A stretch of 20,715 nucleotides of DNA from Parvularculaceae bacterium UBA4496 (GCA_002388885.1 DGNI01000015.1:14329-35043); one strand, 5' to 3'. Shown: positions 7,692-16,580, numbered from the stretch's first letter. A program made the numbers and translations. The notes: generated by a model from the sequence alone, not told the origin.

Positions 7692-8022
7692 TTCCGGCAG
7701 CTTGGAATTCCAGTCGGACTTATCGGTGTTGTCCGCCAAGCAGTTGTTTTTAACGCGCCTACACAGCCCAGGGGTTTGATTGATCTAAAATATAGAAACA
7801 TTTGTAGGTGTTACTATCGAAAGATATTGTTGTTCCTATACTGAAAGAGACGGGCGTTTCGGGGAAACGGCGAACCTAAAGTTTTTAGGCATCTTGTAAG
7901 TTATTGTTTCTTCACTGCTGAAGTCGCCGTTGGACTTTCGCCATTCTCGTCACTACGCTCGGCAGGATGCGGATCCTGTCCGCATTTTCATCACTACAGG
8001 TCGTAATTGGGGAGGTAAGATT
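7692..8022. other. 331-bp intergenic region with two tandem small hairpins
   Basis: No convincing gene is seen here. The middle is AT-rich and includes TATACT at 7837-7842, a good -10 match but without a clear -35 box. Two perfect 6-bp hairpins with 3-base loops follow: CGTTTC/GAAACG at 7855-7869 and CCTAAA/TTTAGG at 7875-7889. Both would lie in the 5' leader of the protease gene if TATACT is its -10. A GGGGAGG ribosome binding site sits at 8009-8015, just before ATG 8023. No repeat of the tRNA 3' ends was seen that would suggest an integration site. Confidence 0.5.
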
Positions 8023-10326
8023 ATGACTGAGGTCCGCGGTGCGTTTCGCGCCATAATTCTGAAAGTATTGATTTTCTTCGCTTGCATGCTTGGTGCACAG
8101 ACCGCTGCGAAAGCCGAACAGGTTTTTACGGTTTCCGGGAACGGCGTCATTCGTATGCTTGCTGATCCCGATTGCGCGCCAACATCGTGTCAGTGGATTG
8201 ACATTGATCGCAATGCGCAAACTATTGCTTTGGCGGCATCGTCGGACAACCTGTTTCAGTTACATCAGAACGGATCTATCTGGGTTTGGACGGGCCGGGC
8301 GTGTGATGCGAGCGGGTGCCCTCATTGGCGCCGTATTGACCGCAATCCCGCTGCGATCGCCATCGCAGCGGATTACAGCAATCTCTATCAGCTTCACGGC
8401 AACGGTTCTATCTGGCGCTGGAAGGGCGAGCCTTGCAACGGCAACTCATGCACGAGCTGGGAAAGGCTCGACAGAAACCCGCGTGCGATTGCTATTTCCG
8501 CCGCCGGCAGCAAACTGTTTCAACTGCATGATAATGGAGCCATATGGGAATCAACCGGCGCTGCGTGCGAGGGATCGTCCTGCGCGGGTTGGCGGCGACT
8601 TGATCGTAATTCGTCTACGAAACAAATCGAAGCAGCAGCGCCCGGTCAGCTATATCAACGCCATGAAAACGGTTCGATCTGGCGCTGGAACGGGCGCGCT
8701 TGCGATGGTGATCGCTGCACGTCGTGGTCAAGGCTTGATCGCAATGCTGCAACCAAATCAATCACAGCGGCGCAAGGACAGCTTTTTCAGTTACATGCAA
8801 ACGGCTCCATATGGCGCTGGCTGGGCGGCGTATGCCAGGGGAACAATTGCAACTCATGGCGGATGCTGGATGTAAACCCTAGAACTCGGGCGATCGCCGC
8901 CGGGCAGGCCGCAACGCCCAGTGATTTTGATACGAGCCCGGTTTCCACAACGCCGCCGCTTTATCAGGTGCACGATAATGGCTCTGTTTGGCGTTGGCGG
9001 GGAGAGCCGTGCAGCGGCTCTTCCTGCCCTCATTGGGATAATATCAGCGCAGGCAGGGCGTTCGTGTCTTATTCCGCCGACCGGGGCGGGCTTTATGTCT
9101 TTGACGGCGATTATTATTCGGGCTCGGTGGCGTCGCCCGGCTTGCCGCCTTCGGCGTTCGGTTTCGATACGATGCGTTTCGCCCGTACCGGTGCGAACAC
9201 CGTTGAAATGAATATCCTCATTTTAATGGCCAGTTATGCGAACACCTCTTTTGAGGAGGATCAAACTCAGGAATTTTATATCAACAAATTCTTTGGCGCC
9301 CAAAAAGTGCTGGAGAATTATTTCAACGCCAACTCGAAAAACATCCAGTTTAAGTTCAACCTCGTTGGCGTTGAACAAATCGCGGATTCACGAACACAAA
9401 ACTGTGCGCATCGATGGACCACATGTGGGACGCCTACTGATGGCGCCCCCGCATGGATGGCGACGGTTGAACAGCTTGAAATGCTGCCGGCGAGATCGCT
9501 CATCCGCATTTCCGAGTTTGATAAGAACGGCGATAATAATGTCTCCGCAGATGAATTGTTCATCCTGAAGATTGAAGGCATGGAAGATGCAGGCGTCATT
9601 GCGCCGTTTGACGACAATTGCGGGCTGAACAGGAATCTGCCCCGCGCTGTATCGCTTCCGGGCGGAAAACAGATTGCGTCAGGCACGGTTTATCTTCCAA
9701 TTGCTGACGAAACCAATGTGGTGACGACGCTGCACGAAATCGCGCACCTTTTCGGCGCACGCGATCTTTATGGATCGAACAACAATTTCCGATCATCCCT
9801 GATGGGTGGGACCTGTTCCGACCAGGAAGTATTCTTTCACCTCGATCCTTGGCACAAACTGCGCATGGGGCTGGTCGAACCGAAGATTATTCCAATCCCT
9901 AACGCGACGAGTGAAAGAGAATCGATTCGGCTGACGATTCCCGTCAACAAGGCGGCCTACGAGCCGGTGCTTTTCTACAATCCGGCCCGGCCCAACGAAT
10001 ATTTCATGATGGAGTACAGGCGCCGGGGCGCAGGCGGGTACGATCGCGACGTTCACAGCAGCGGCCTGATGATCTGGCACGTGGCGACTGACGGTGCCTT
10101 TACGCCGCTTGATTACACTAATCCGATGTTTGGCGGTTCGTTTTCAACCGGTCAGACTGTGGCGACGGTTGGCGCTCCCGGCCAGACGCTTGGCCGGCCC
10201 AGAGCTTGGGTCGCCAGTGACGGCACAGTTGCGCTTAACTGGCCAGGCCGCGGTGACAGCGGTATAAGGGTTCGCGTTGTCAGTCAGGACAATTCGTTCC
10301 TGACGTTCGAATGGTGGCGGAACTAG
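8023..10326 (+). CDS. Secreted M6-like zinc metalloprotease with seven-repeat propeller-like N-terminal domain
   Basis: The protein has 767 residues. ATG 8023 is preferred to the upstream in-frame ATG 7930 because GGGGAGG precedes it and it yields a normal signal peptide (hydrophobic AIILKVLIFFACMLGA, cleavage predicted after AAKA, residue 31). Residues about 34-355 hold seven repeats of about 44 residues with consensus LxQLHxNGSIWRW, each with a CX4C pair. They resemble tectonin/tachylectin-like beta-propeller blades, which often bind glycans. Residues about 390-767 match M6 (immune inhibitor A-like) peptidases: HEIAHLFGARD at 571-581 supplies His571, Glu572, His575 and Asp581, with LMGG after it as the Met-turn and EYFMMEYRR and GLMIWHV as later signatures. 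DKNGDNNVSADE at 500-511 is a complete EF-hand calcium loop. A secreted glycan- or surface-targeted protease is inferred. There is no autotransporter, T9SS or sorting tail. Confidence 0.87.
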   Translation: MTEVRGAFRAIILKVLIFFACMLGAQTAAKAEQVFTVSGNGVIRMLADPDCAPTSCQWIDIDRNAQTIALAASSDNLFQLHQNGSIWVWTGRACDASGCPHWRRIDRNPAAIAIAADYSNLYQLHGNGSIWRWKGEPCNGNSCTSWERLDRNPRAIAISAAGSKLFQLHDNGAIWESTGAACEGSSCAGWRRLDRNSSTKQIEAAAPGQLYQRHENGSIWRWNGRACDGDRCTSWSRLDRNAATKSITAAQGQLFQLHANGSIWRWLGGVCQGNNCNSWRMLDVNPRTRAIAAGQAATPSDFDTSPVSTTPPLYQVHDNGSVWRWRGEPCSGSSCPHWDNISAGRAFVSYSADRGGLYVFDGDYYSGSVASPGLPPSAFGFDTMRFARTGANTVEMNILILMASYANTSFEEDQTQEFYINKFFGAQKVLENYFNANSKNIQFKFNLVGVEQIADSRTQNCAHRWTTCGTPTDGAPAWMATVEQLEMLPARSLIRISEFDKNGDNNVSADELFILKIEGMEDAGVIAPFDDNCGLNRNLPRAVSLPGGKQIASGTVYLPIADETNVVTTLHEIAHLFGARDLYGSNNNFRSSLMGGTCSDQEVFFHLDPWHKLRMGLVEPKIIPIPNATSERESIRLTIPVNKAAYEPVLFYNPARPNEYFMMEYRRRGAGGYDRDVHSSGLMIWHVATDGAFTPLDYTNPMFGGSFSTGQTVATVGAPGQTLGRPRAWVASDGTVALNWPGRGDSGIRVRVVSQDNSFLTFEWWRN
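8122..9087 (+). repeat. Seven in-frame tandem repeats encoding propeller-like blades with CX4C pairs
   Basis: Blade units begin at residues 34, 77, 121, 165, 210, 254 and 313, so the period is 43-45 residues, except that unit six carries about 15 extra residues (a Ser/Thr/Pro-rich insert). Every unit has NG followed by an aromatic-containing strand, then C-x4-C, then usually W-x-x-(L/I)-D-x-N. The first unit is the most degenerate. The DNA is diverged between units, so this is an old protein repeat, not a recent DNA duplication. Confidence 0.85.
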
Positions 10327-10346
10327 ACCTGAGACAAGCCTTGCAA

Positions 10347-10380
10347 AACGGGCCTTGCAAAAAGCGAGGCCCGTTCCTTT
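10347..10380 (+). terminator. Hairpin terminator after the metalloprotease gene
   Basis: AACGGGCCT (10347-10355) and AGGCCCGTT (10367-10375) form a perfect 9-bp GC-rich stem with an 11-base loop, followed by CCTTT. It lies 20 bases after the protease stop. The T-tail is short, but the stem is the strongest in the window. Confidence 0.7.
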
Positions 10381-10536
10381 GCGAGAAATCAAGATTGAAC
10401 CAGCGCGCGTTGCGATTGGGCCGTTTGCCTTTACGCGTTTCGGATTATATCTCTCTGAGACTTAGCCGCAGAGCTGAGGCCGTGCTTTTTGATGAGTGAT
10501 GTCGCGCGGCCATAGGAAGTTGCACCGAGACGCCAG

Positions 10537-11517
10537 TTGACCCGCCATCCTCACACATTCTGCATCGCCCCGATGATGGACGGCACAGATCGTCACTGCC
10601 GGTATTTTCACCGGCTGCTTACGCGCAATGCGCTGCTTTATACCGAGATGATTACGGCGGATGCAGCGATCCACGGCGACCGGTCGCATCTGCTTGGGTT
10701 TGATGAAAGCGAGCATCCTGTAGCGCTGCAGCTGGGGGGCAGCGAACCGGGGAAGCTTGCCGAGGCAGCGCGCATCGGCGCTGAATTCGGCTATGATGAG
10801 ATCAATCTCAATGTCGGCTGTCCGTCTGATCGCGTTCAGTCCGGCGCGTTTGGCGCCTGCCTGATGAAGACTCCCGATCTGGTCGCTGAATGCATTGTAG
10901 CTATGATCGGGGCGGTGGATATCCCGATAACGGTGAAGTGCCGGATCGGGGTTGATGACCAGGACCCTCACGAAAGTCTGTTCGAGTTTGTCGAAAAAGT
11001 CGCCGCTGCTGGCTGCAATGTTTTTATCGTTCATGCGCGAAAGGCATGGCTGAAGGGTTTATCCCCAAAAGAAAATCGCACCGTGCCGCCGCTCGATTAT
11101 GATCTTGTGCGTAGTCTGAAAGCAGCGCGCCCCGATTTGCGTATCGTTCTGAATGGCGGGATTGAGACGATCAATGACGCCTCCTCGCTCGGCGTAGAAT
11201 TTGACGGGGTCATGCTCGGGCGGGCGGCTTACGGCGCGCCCTACATTCTGGCGGATGTAGACTACGTTTTTTTTGACGAGACTGATTCGGCGCCATCGCG
11301 TGAAGATGTTGTCGGCGCCATGTCCGAATACGTTAAACGCGAGTTTGAAAAGGGCGTACGGCCGCACTCTATTACGCGTCACATGATCGGCCTTTATCAT
11401 GGGGCGCCGGGGGCGCGAGCCTGGCGTCGTTTTCTTTCGGAAAATTCTAATGTCGCCCGTGATGATATTCTTGACCGCGCGCTCGGCTTTTTGCAGTCGC
11501 ACTCGACAGCGGCGTAG
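10537..11517 (+). CDS. dusA: tRNA-dihydrouridine(20/20a) synthase DusA
   Basis: This FMN-dependent enzyme reduces uridine to dihydrouridine in the tRNA D-loop with NADPH. The 326 residues match DusA length. Near the N terminus is CIAPMMDGTDRHCRYF, the DusA-type flavin-site signature. NLNVGCPSDRVQSGAFGACL at about 92-111 holds the catalytic cysteine region. FIVHARKAWLKGLSPKENR at about 164-182 and LNGGIET and VMLGRAAYGAPY further on complete the TIM-barrel FMN and tRNA-binding motifs. The frame is closed by a stop at 10513, and homologues begin just before this block, so TTG 10537 is the best start; the next ATG (10573) would cut the conserved N terminus. A weak GAGA lies upstream. The TSUP exporter gene begins three bases after the stop. 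Confidence 0.92.
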   Translation: MTRHPHTFCIAPMMDGTDRHCRYFHRLLTRNALLYTEMITADAAIHGDRSHLLGFDESEHPVALQLGGSEPGKLAEAARIGAEFGYDEINLNVGCPSDRVQSGAFGACLMKTPDLVAECIVAMIGAVDIPITVKCRIGVDDQDPHESLFEFVEKVAAAGCNVFIVHARKAWLKGLSPKENRTVPPLDYDLVRSLKAARPDLRIVLNGGIETINDASSLGVEFDGVMLGRAAYGAPYILADVDYVFFDETDSAPSREDVVGAMSEYVKREFEKGVRPHSITRHMIGLYHGAPGARAWRRFLSENSNVARDDILDRALGFLQSHSTAA

Positions 11518-11520
11518 ATC

Positions 11521-12348
11521 GTGGAATTTCTTGCAGATCATTGGCTGCTGGTTGTTGTCCTGCTGGGCGTAGGATTCGTTTCGGGTTTTACGGGTGGGCT
11601 ATTCGGCGTTGGCGGCGGGATCATAACGACGCCGGCGCTTTACGCGGTATTTCAGGCGCTGGGATATTCCGACGATGCCAGCTTGAAGACAGCTATCGGA
11701 ACATCGCTGGGGCTGATTGTCATTATCTCTATCCGCTCCTTGCTGACGCATCATCGAGCTGGCCATGTAGACGGCGACATGCTGCGCGCATGGGGGCCAT
11801 GGATCGCGATCGGCGCCGCCACTGGAGGGATGCTTGCCCGCTGGGCGCCCGTGGAAATTCTCACGATCATTTTCGCTGGCGGCGCGTTTTACGTTGCTTG
11901 GCAGCGTCTTTTCGCCCGCTCCAAAGTCCGGTCGGCGCCAGTAAACCTTTTTCGGCAACGTATGAAAATTCCACTGGGACTAGGCACAGGACTCTTCTCC
12001 AGTCTCATGGGTATCGGCGGCGGCGCACTCGGCGTCATGGTGATGACGCTTGCAGGACGCACAATGCATCAGGCGATTGCAACATCTGCAGGCTTTGGCG
12101 TGGCTGTCGCAATTCCAGGCGTAATCGGTTTCGCCGCTTCAGGATGGCGCGCGCCAGGCTTGCCGCCGCTCGGAGCCGGGTATGTAAACATTGGGGCGTT
12201 TCTGGTGATGGGGCTCATGGCGGCAATAGCGGCCCCCATTGGCGCAAGGGCGGCCCATCGGCTCAATTCGGTTCTGTTGTCGAAAATCTTCGGTGCTTAC
12301 GTTTTGTTCGCGGCCGGCGCGCTCTCCGTCGATATTTTCCGCGGGTGA
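11521..12348 (+). CDS. TauE/SafE (TSUP) family membrane permease
   Basis: This predicted inner-membrane protein has 275 residues and about eight hydrophobic segments. It has the family's internal duplication: GGLFGVGGGIITTPALY at about 25-41 and SSLMGIGGGALGVMVM at about 160-175, each with the G-x-GGG motif. Members export sulfite, sulfoacetate or other sulfur anions, but many are uncharacterised and the substrate is not visible here. The start is GTG 11521, three bases after the dusA stop, so the two genes are likely co-transcribed. No sulfur-metabolism gene is adjacent, so the pairing with dusA may be only positional. Confidence 0.9.
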   Translation: MEFLADHWLLVVVLLGVGFVSGFTGGLFGVGGGIITTPALYAVFQALGYSDDASLKTAIGTSLGLIVIISIRSLLTHHRAGHVDGDMLRAWGPWIAIGAATGGMLARWAPVEILTIIFAGGAFYVAWQRLFARSKVRSAPVNLFRQRMKIPLGLGTGLFSSLMGIGGGALGVMVMTLAGRTMHQAIATSAGFGVAVAIPGVIGFAASGWRAPGLPPLGAGYVNIGAFLVMGLMAAIAAPIGARAAHRLNSVLLSKIFGAYVLFAAGALSVDIFRG

Positions 12349-12364
12349 GGTAGATTTTTGTGCG

Positions 12365-12395
12365 TTGCGGTATCACTATGCCGATGTAGTATAAT
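12365..12395 (+). promoter_or_regulatory. Candidate promoter for fabH
   Basis: A perfect TATAAT lies at 12390-12395, 54 bases before ATG 12450. The best -35 candidate is TTGCGG at 12365-12370, but the 19-base spacer is longer than ideal. The -10 box is the stronger part of the call. Confidence 0.4.
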
Positions 12396-12449
12396 TGTGC
12401 GCCGCAGGTTCTATCGAGATCCTGCCGATGAGTAAGAGGGCAAGGGTGT

Positions 12450-13427
12450 ATGTCGACGTTGGAAACCGTCATTTCAGGAACAGGCTCTTACCTACCTGAG
12501 AATGCGGTCACCAATCACGATCTCGCAAAGCGTGTGGATACTTCTGATGAGTGGATCAGAAGTCGCAGCGGGATTGGCCAGCGGCATCTTGCCGCCGAAG
12601 ACGAGGCCTGTTCCGACCTTGCGACAAAAGCGGCTTGGAATGCGCTCGATCAGGCCGGTCTTAAACCGCGCGATATCGATCTTATCATCGTGGCGACGGT
12701 AACGCCTGATAGGACCTTTCCCTCTACTGCTGTTTATGTACAGGAAAAGCTTGGCGTGCCGCCTGGCATTGCATTTGATGTTTCTGCGGCGTGTGCGGGG
12801 TTTCTTTACGCGGTGAATATTGCGCATGACTTTATCCGTACAGGGCAGGTCAAGCACGCATTAGTGATAGGCGCAGAAAAGCTATCGTGCTTCCTTGACT
12901 GGGAGGATCGCGCAACCTGCGTTCTGTTCGGTGACGGCGCCGGAGCGGTGGTGCTGTCTGGAGAAGCGCCATTAACGGCGCGACGGCCACGCGGTATTCT
13001 GGCGACTTACCTTTCTTCCGACGGTAGGCTTGCGAAACACCTTTGTTCTGATGGCGGGCCGTCGACGACTGGTACGGTCGGGAAAGTGCGTATGAACGGC
13101 AAGGAAGTGTTTCGTCACGCGGTTGAACAGATTTCGAATGCTGTTTTTGAGGTTACCGAGCGCGCAAAAGTCAGCCGGCATGAAATCGACTGGTTCGTGC
13201 CGCATCAGGCGAATATCCGCATTATACAGTCCTGCGCGAAAAAGCTTGAGCTTGATGAAGGGAAAGTGATCGTCACGATCGACAAGCATGCAAACACTTC
13301 GTCTGCGTCTATTCCGCTGGCGCTTGACGCCGGTATTCGCGAAGGGCGGATCAAGCGCGGAGAATTGCTTGTTTTTGCAGCGCTAGGCGGGGGCCTTGCA
13401 TGGGGCTCGGCCCTGGTCCGCTATTGA
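12450..13427 (+). CDS. fabH: 3-oxoacyl-ACP synthase III (KAS III)
   Basis: This enzyme condenses acetyl-CoA with malonyl-ACP to start type II fatty acid synthesis. The protein is 325 residues, normal length. The catalytic triad is visible: Cys115 in DVSAACAGFLYA, His252 in WFVPHQANIRI and Asn282 in DKHANTSSAS. TSDEWIRSRSGIGQRH near residues 31-46, VATVTPDRTFPSTA at about 81-94 and GDGAGAVVL at about 161-169 are further signatures. The usual alphaproteobacterial neighbours plsX and ihfA are absent, so this copy stands alone with its own apparent promoter. It may be the main enzyme moved out of the operon or a second copy. It converges on the phosphomutase gene. Confidence 0.93.
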   Translation: MSTLETVISGTGSYLPENAVTNHDLAKRVDTSDEWIRSRSGIGQRHLAAEDEACSDLATKAAWNALDQAGLKPRDIDLIIVATVTPDRTFPSTAVYVQEKLGVPPGIAFDVSAACAGFLYAVNIAHDFIRTGQVKHALVIGAEKLSCFLDWEDRATCVLFGDGAGAVVLSGEAPLTARRPRGILATYLSSDGRLAKHLCSDGGPSTTGTVGKVRMNGKEVFRHAVEQISNAVFEVTERAKVSRHEIDWFVPHQANIRIIQSCAKKLELDEGKVIVTIDKHANTSSASIPLALDAGIREGRIKRGELLVFAALGGGLAWGSALVRY

Positions 13428-13442
13428 GGCGGTTACTCCGCC
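13428..13442. other. Small GC hairpin between convergent fabH and phosphomutase genes
   Basis: GGCGG (13428-13432) and CCGCC (13438-13442) flank a 5-base loop just after the fabH stop, followed by the palindrome GGCGCC. There is no T-run, so it would be a weak terminator at best. Confidence 0.25.
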
Positions 13443-13512
13443 GGCGCCAGATTTACCGCTTAAGCCCGCGTTGCAAAATCATAGACTGCTGGCCCTTTAT
13501 GGTGCTGCTGCG

Positions 13513-15000
13513 TTATATCTTTTGATTGTATTCGCCGACCTCAGGGTGGTTTTTTAATACCCCGTCGAGTTCGGCGAACATCGCCTTCATGTTGGCTTCC
13601 GATGTGGGGCTTTCGACGACGACAACCAGTTCTGGCTTGTTGGAGGACGCGCGAATAAGGCCCCATGTCCCGTCTTCCGCGGTTATGCGCACGCCGTTGA
13701 CCGTCACGACGTCGCGCACTTTCTGGCCGATAATTTCTTTTTTACCTGACAACGTTGATACGACTTTTTCGACGACGCCGTATTTTGTTTCGTCCGCACA
13801 ATGCGGCGACATGGTCGGCGACTGATAGGTTTTCGGTAGCGACTTGCGCAAATCGGAAAGTTTTTTATCAGGATTTCTGTCGAGCATCTGCAACAGCGCG
13901 ATTGCCGCGACAAGACCGTCGTCATAGCCGCGCCCGATGGGTTTATTGAAAAAGAAGTGACCGGATTTTTCGAAGCCGGCGAGGGCGTTCATTTCATGGC
14001 TTTTGCGTTTTATATAGGAATGCCCCGTCTTCCAGTATTCGGTTTTTGCACCATTTTCGATGAGCACAGGGTCAGTCATGAAAAGTCCCGTCGATTTGAC
14101 GTCAACGACAAACTGCGCGTTCTCATGAAGCGCTGACAGGTCGCGGGCAATCAGCACGCCAATTTTATCTGCGAAAATTTCCTCGCCTTCGTCATCGACA
14201 ACCCCGCAGCGGTCCCCGTCGCCATCGAAGCCGAGCGCGACATCGGCACCGTGTTCTTTAACGCCTTTCTGCATGGCGTGCAGCATTTCCATGTCTTCAG
14301 GGTTCGGGTTGTAACGCGGGAATGTGTGATCGAGTTCCGCATCCATGGGAATGACTTCAATCCCCAAACGCGAAAGCGCTTCAGGCGCAAAAGCGCCAGC
14401 CGTACCGTTGCCGCAGGCGGCGATCACTTTCAGTTTTCGTTTGATCCGGACGCCAGACGTTACGTCTTCAATATATCGTTCGCGCAAACCGGATACATAT
14501 TTGTATGCGCCGCCGCTGTGCGCTTTGCTCTCGCCATTGAGCACGATCTCTTTCAGTCGGCCCATTTCGTCCGGCCCGAAGGTGAGGGGTTTTTCAACGC
14601 CCATCTTGACCCCGGTCCAGCCATTTTCGTTGTGGCTTGCAGTCACCATGGCGACGCATGGAATGTCGAGTTCGAACTGTGCGAAATAGGCTACCGGCGA
14701 AAGCGCCAGACCGATATCGTTGACTTCAATGCCAGCAGTCATCAGGCCGACCGTCAACGCCTGTTTGATGGAAGCTGAATAACCGCGAAAATCATGGCCG
14801 ACGACGATCCGGGGGGCTTTCCCCATCTCTCGTATGAGCGTGCCGAGCCCCTGCCCCAGCGCCTGTATGCCGAGCAGGTTGATCTCTTGTTCGAAGATCC
14901 AGCGCGCGTCATATTCACGGAATCCGGTGGGTTTGACGAGCGGCGTCACTTCATAATCAAGGGTATTCGACACGAGATCAGCGCGGGGGGGAGGCAACAT
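13513..15000 (-). CDS. Phosphomannomutase/phosphoglucomutase (alpha-D-phosphohexomutase family)
   Basis: This cytoplasmic enzyme interconverts hexose 6- and 1-phosphates and feeds sugar-nucleotide synthesis for polysaccharide or LPS. ATG 15000 gives 495 residues and has AAGGA seven bases upstream; an in-frame ATG at 15021 adds seven residues without a ribosome binding site. In the 495-residue numbering, Ser122 in VTASHNENGWTG is the phosphoserine, DGDGDR at 259-264 binds magnesium, EKSGH at 344-348 is the sugar-specificity loop (its E and S carry hydroxyl contacts in AlgC-type enzymes), and RASSNKPELV near residue 450 binds the substrate phosphate. PTGFREYDARW at about 24-34 is the usual N terminus. 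The gene is monocistronic here and diverges from the nucleoside transporter gene. Confidence 0.92.
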   Translation of the reverse strand: MLPPPRADLVSNTLDYEVTPLVKPTGFREYDARWIFEQEINLLGIQALGQGLGTLIREMGKAPRIVVGHDFRGYSASIKQALTVGLMTAGIEVNDIGLALSPVAYFAQFELDIPCVAMVTASHNENGWTGVKMGVEKPLTFGPDEMGRLKEIVLNGESKAHSGGAYKYVSGLRERYIEDVTSGVRIKRKLKVIAACGNGTAGAFAPEALSRLGIEVIPMDAELDHTFPRYNPNPEDMEMLHAMQKGVKEHGADVALGFDGDGDRCGVVDDEGEEIFADKIGVLIARDLSALHENAQFVVDVKSTGLFMTDPVLIENGAKTEYWKTGHSYIKRKSHEMNALAGFEKSGHFFFNKPIGRGYDDGLVAAIALLQMLDRNPDKKLSDLRKSLPKTYQSPTMSPHCADETKYGVVEKVVSTLSGKKEIIGQKVRDVVTVNGVRITAEDGTWGLIRASSNKPELVVVVESPTSEANMKAMFAELDGVLKNHPEVGEYNQKI

Positions 15001-15164
15001 CAAGGGGTCCTTTTTCGTCATATTTTGCGGCGCACTTTAGGGCCGCCGCCGTGAGACGCAACAGGCAATAAGCTAATGAAATCCTTGGCATGTGGCGCCT
15101 GCGAGTGCGCCCTTCGGCTTGACGGGGGCAAATAAATATCCAACGATCCATTCAAGGGCAAATT

Positions 15165-15180
15165 TTGATCTCCGGATCAA
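15165..15180. promoter_or_regulatory. Palindromic element upstream of the nucleoside transporter gene
   Basis: TTGATC (15165-15170) and GATCAA (15175-15180) are perfect arms around TCCG. The site sits in the 314-bp gap between the divergent phosphomutase and nucC-type transporter genes, about 135 bases before the transporter ATG. A GATCAAG copy recurs at 15205-15211. A TTGACG at 15119-15124 has no convincing -10 partner. The rest of the gap shows no gene. Confidence 0.3.
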
Positions 15181-15314
15181 GACAAACTGGGGTATTCAAC
15201 ACCGATCAAGCCGCTCTCCGTTTCGTGCCGAGACGTCGCCAGACGACTCCTCCTTGTCCGGACGGTCACGCACAGTCGAAATGCTTCAACTCACAATAAG
15301 AAAAAGGGTCACTG

Positions 15315-16580
15315 ATGGACGCGAATAATATCGGCGCGAATATACTTGAATTGCTGCAAGGCAGGTTTATCGGAATTCTCGGCGTTTTGGCGATATTTGT
15401 TATTGCGCTTGTTTTTTCCCGTAATCGCGGAGGCATCAATTTCAGGATCGTATTGAGCGCATTTGCGCTGCAAGTCGCGATCGCGTTTTTCGTGCTGTAC
15501 ACGTCCATAGGCAAAGGCGTTATCGGCGGCATCGCGCAAGGCGTGAACAGCGTATTGGGATACGCTAATGCTGGCATTGGCATGGTGTTCGGCCAGCTTG
15601 CCGGCGACAGCTTTGGCACCGTATTCGCGATCCACGTTCTGCCCATCATCATTTTCTTTTCGGCATTGATGTCTGTGCTGTATCACTTGCGTGTCATGCA
15701 GGTTATTGTCGCAGGCGTGGGCGGATTCCTGCAGGCGGTAATCGGCACTCGGCCTGTTGAGTCTTTGAATGCCGCTGCGAATGTTTTCGTAGGGCAGACA
15801 GAAGCGCCGCTGGCGATCAAACCATATCTCGGCCGCCTCACCGGTCCGCAATTGTTTGCGATTATGGTGTCGGGTCTTGCTTCCGTCGCCGGCACTGTTC
15901 TTGCGGCATATGCCCAAATTGGCGTTCAACTCGAATATCTTTTGGCGGCGAGTTTCATGGCGGCGCCTGGCGGGCTATTGATGGCGAAACTCATCTTGCC
16001 TGATGGCAAAGAAAAAGATGACGACGATCTTACCGTCATGGCGATCACCAAAGAGCGATCTTCCCATACAAATGTGATGATGGCGGCGGCCGTGGGCGCC
16101 CAGGATGGTTTGAAGCTGGCGTTGACTATTGGGGCCATGCTGATTGCCTTTGTCGGCCTTATTGCGCTTGTGAACGGATTGCTCGGCGGCATTGGCGGGC
16201 TGATCGGCATGGAGGATCTTTCCGCCCAGAAAATCCTGGGTTGGGTGTTCGCACCGCTGATGTTTCTTCTGAGCGTGCCTTGGGCGGAATCGCAGGCGGC
16301 TGGCGCGATTTTCGGCGAAAAGCTGATTCTCAATGAGTTTGTCGCATATTTCAGCCTGATCGGGCAGGCGGAAACATTGAGCCCCAAAACCGTCGCTATT
16401 GTCACTTTTGCACTTTGCGGATTTGCGAACTTTTCTTCTATCGCCATACTGCTCGGCGGACTGGGTTCGCTGATCCCCGACCGCATGAGTGAAATCGCCA
16501 AATACGGCGTACATGCGATTTTGGCTGCTTCGCTGTCGAATTTGATGAGTGCGGCGCTCGCCGGTCTGATCCTGCCGTGA
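15315..16580 (+). CDS. NupC-type concentrative nucleoside transporter (CNT family)
   Basis: This predicted inner-membrane symporter takes up nucleosides with H+ or Na+. The protein has 421 residues with about ten hydrophobic segments, normal for bacterial CNTs. [17 protein letters not shown] at about 155-171 is the nucleoside-binding signature (Gln-Thr-Glu). [16 protein letters not shown] at about 333-348 and [20 protein letters not shown] at about 373-392 are the matching second-half motifs. The start at ATG 15315 has AAGGG upstream. The next gene begins inside the transporter stop (GTGA), so transcription is probably shared. No nucleoside hydrolase or deaminase lies near. Confidence 0.93.
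   Translation: MDANNIGANILELLQGRFIGILGVLAIFVIALVFSRNRGGINFRIVLSAFALQVAIAFFVLYTSIGKGVIGGIAQGVNSVLGYANAGIGMVFGQLAGDSFGTVFAIHVLPIIIFFSALMSVLYHLRVMQVIVAGVGGFLQAVIGTRPVESLNAAANVFVGQTEAPLAIKPYLGRLTGPQLFAIMVSGLASVAGTVLAAYAQIGVQLEYLLAASFMAAPGGLLMAKLILPDGKEKDDDDLTVMAITKERSSHTNVMMAAAVGAQDGLKLALTIGAMLIAFVGLIALVNGLLGGIGGLIGMEDLSAQKILGWVFAPLMFLLSVPWAESQAAGAIFGEKLILNEFVAYFSLIGQAETLSPKTVAIVTFALCGFANFSSIAILLGGLGSLIPDRMSEIAKYGVHAILAASLSNLMSAALAGLILP

Noticed and set aside
8090..8875. 261-residue open frame over the propeller repeats
   Set aside because: It is an alternate-frame reading of the repeat DNA. The repeating composition comes from the repeats in the real frame.
11541..12353. 270-residue open frame overlapping the TSUP gene in another frame
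   Set aside because: It is Arg-rich and Cys-rich low-complexity translation with no motif, while the overlapping frame has clear paired TSUP motifs.
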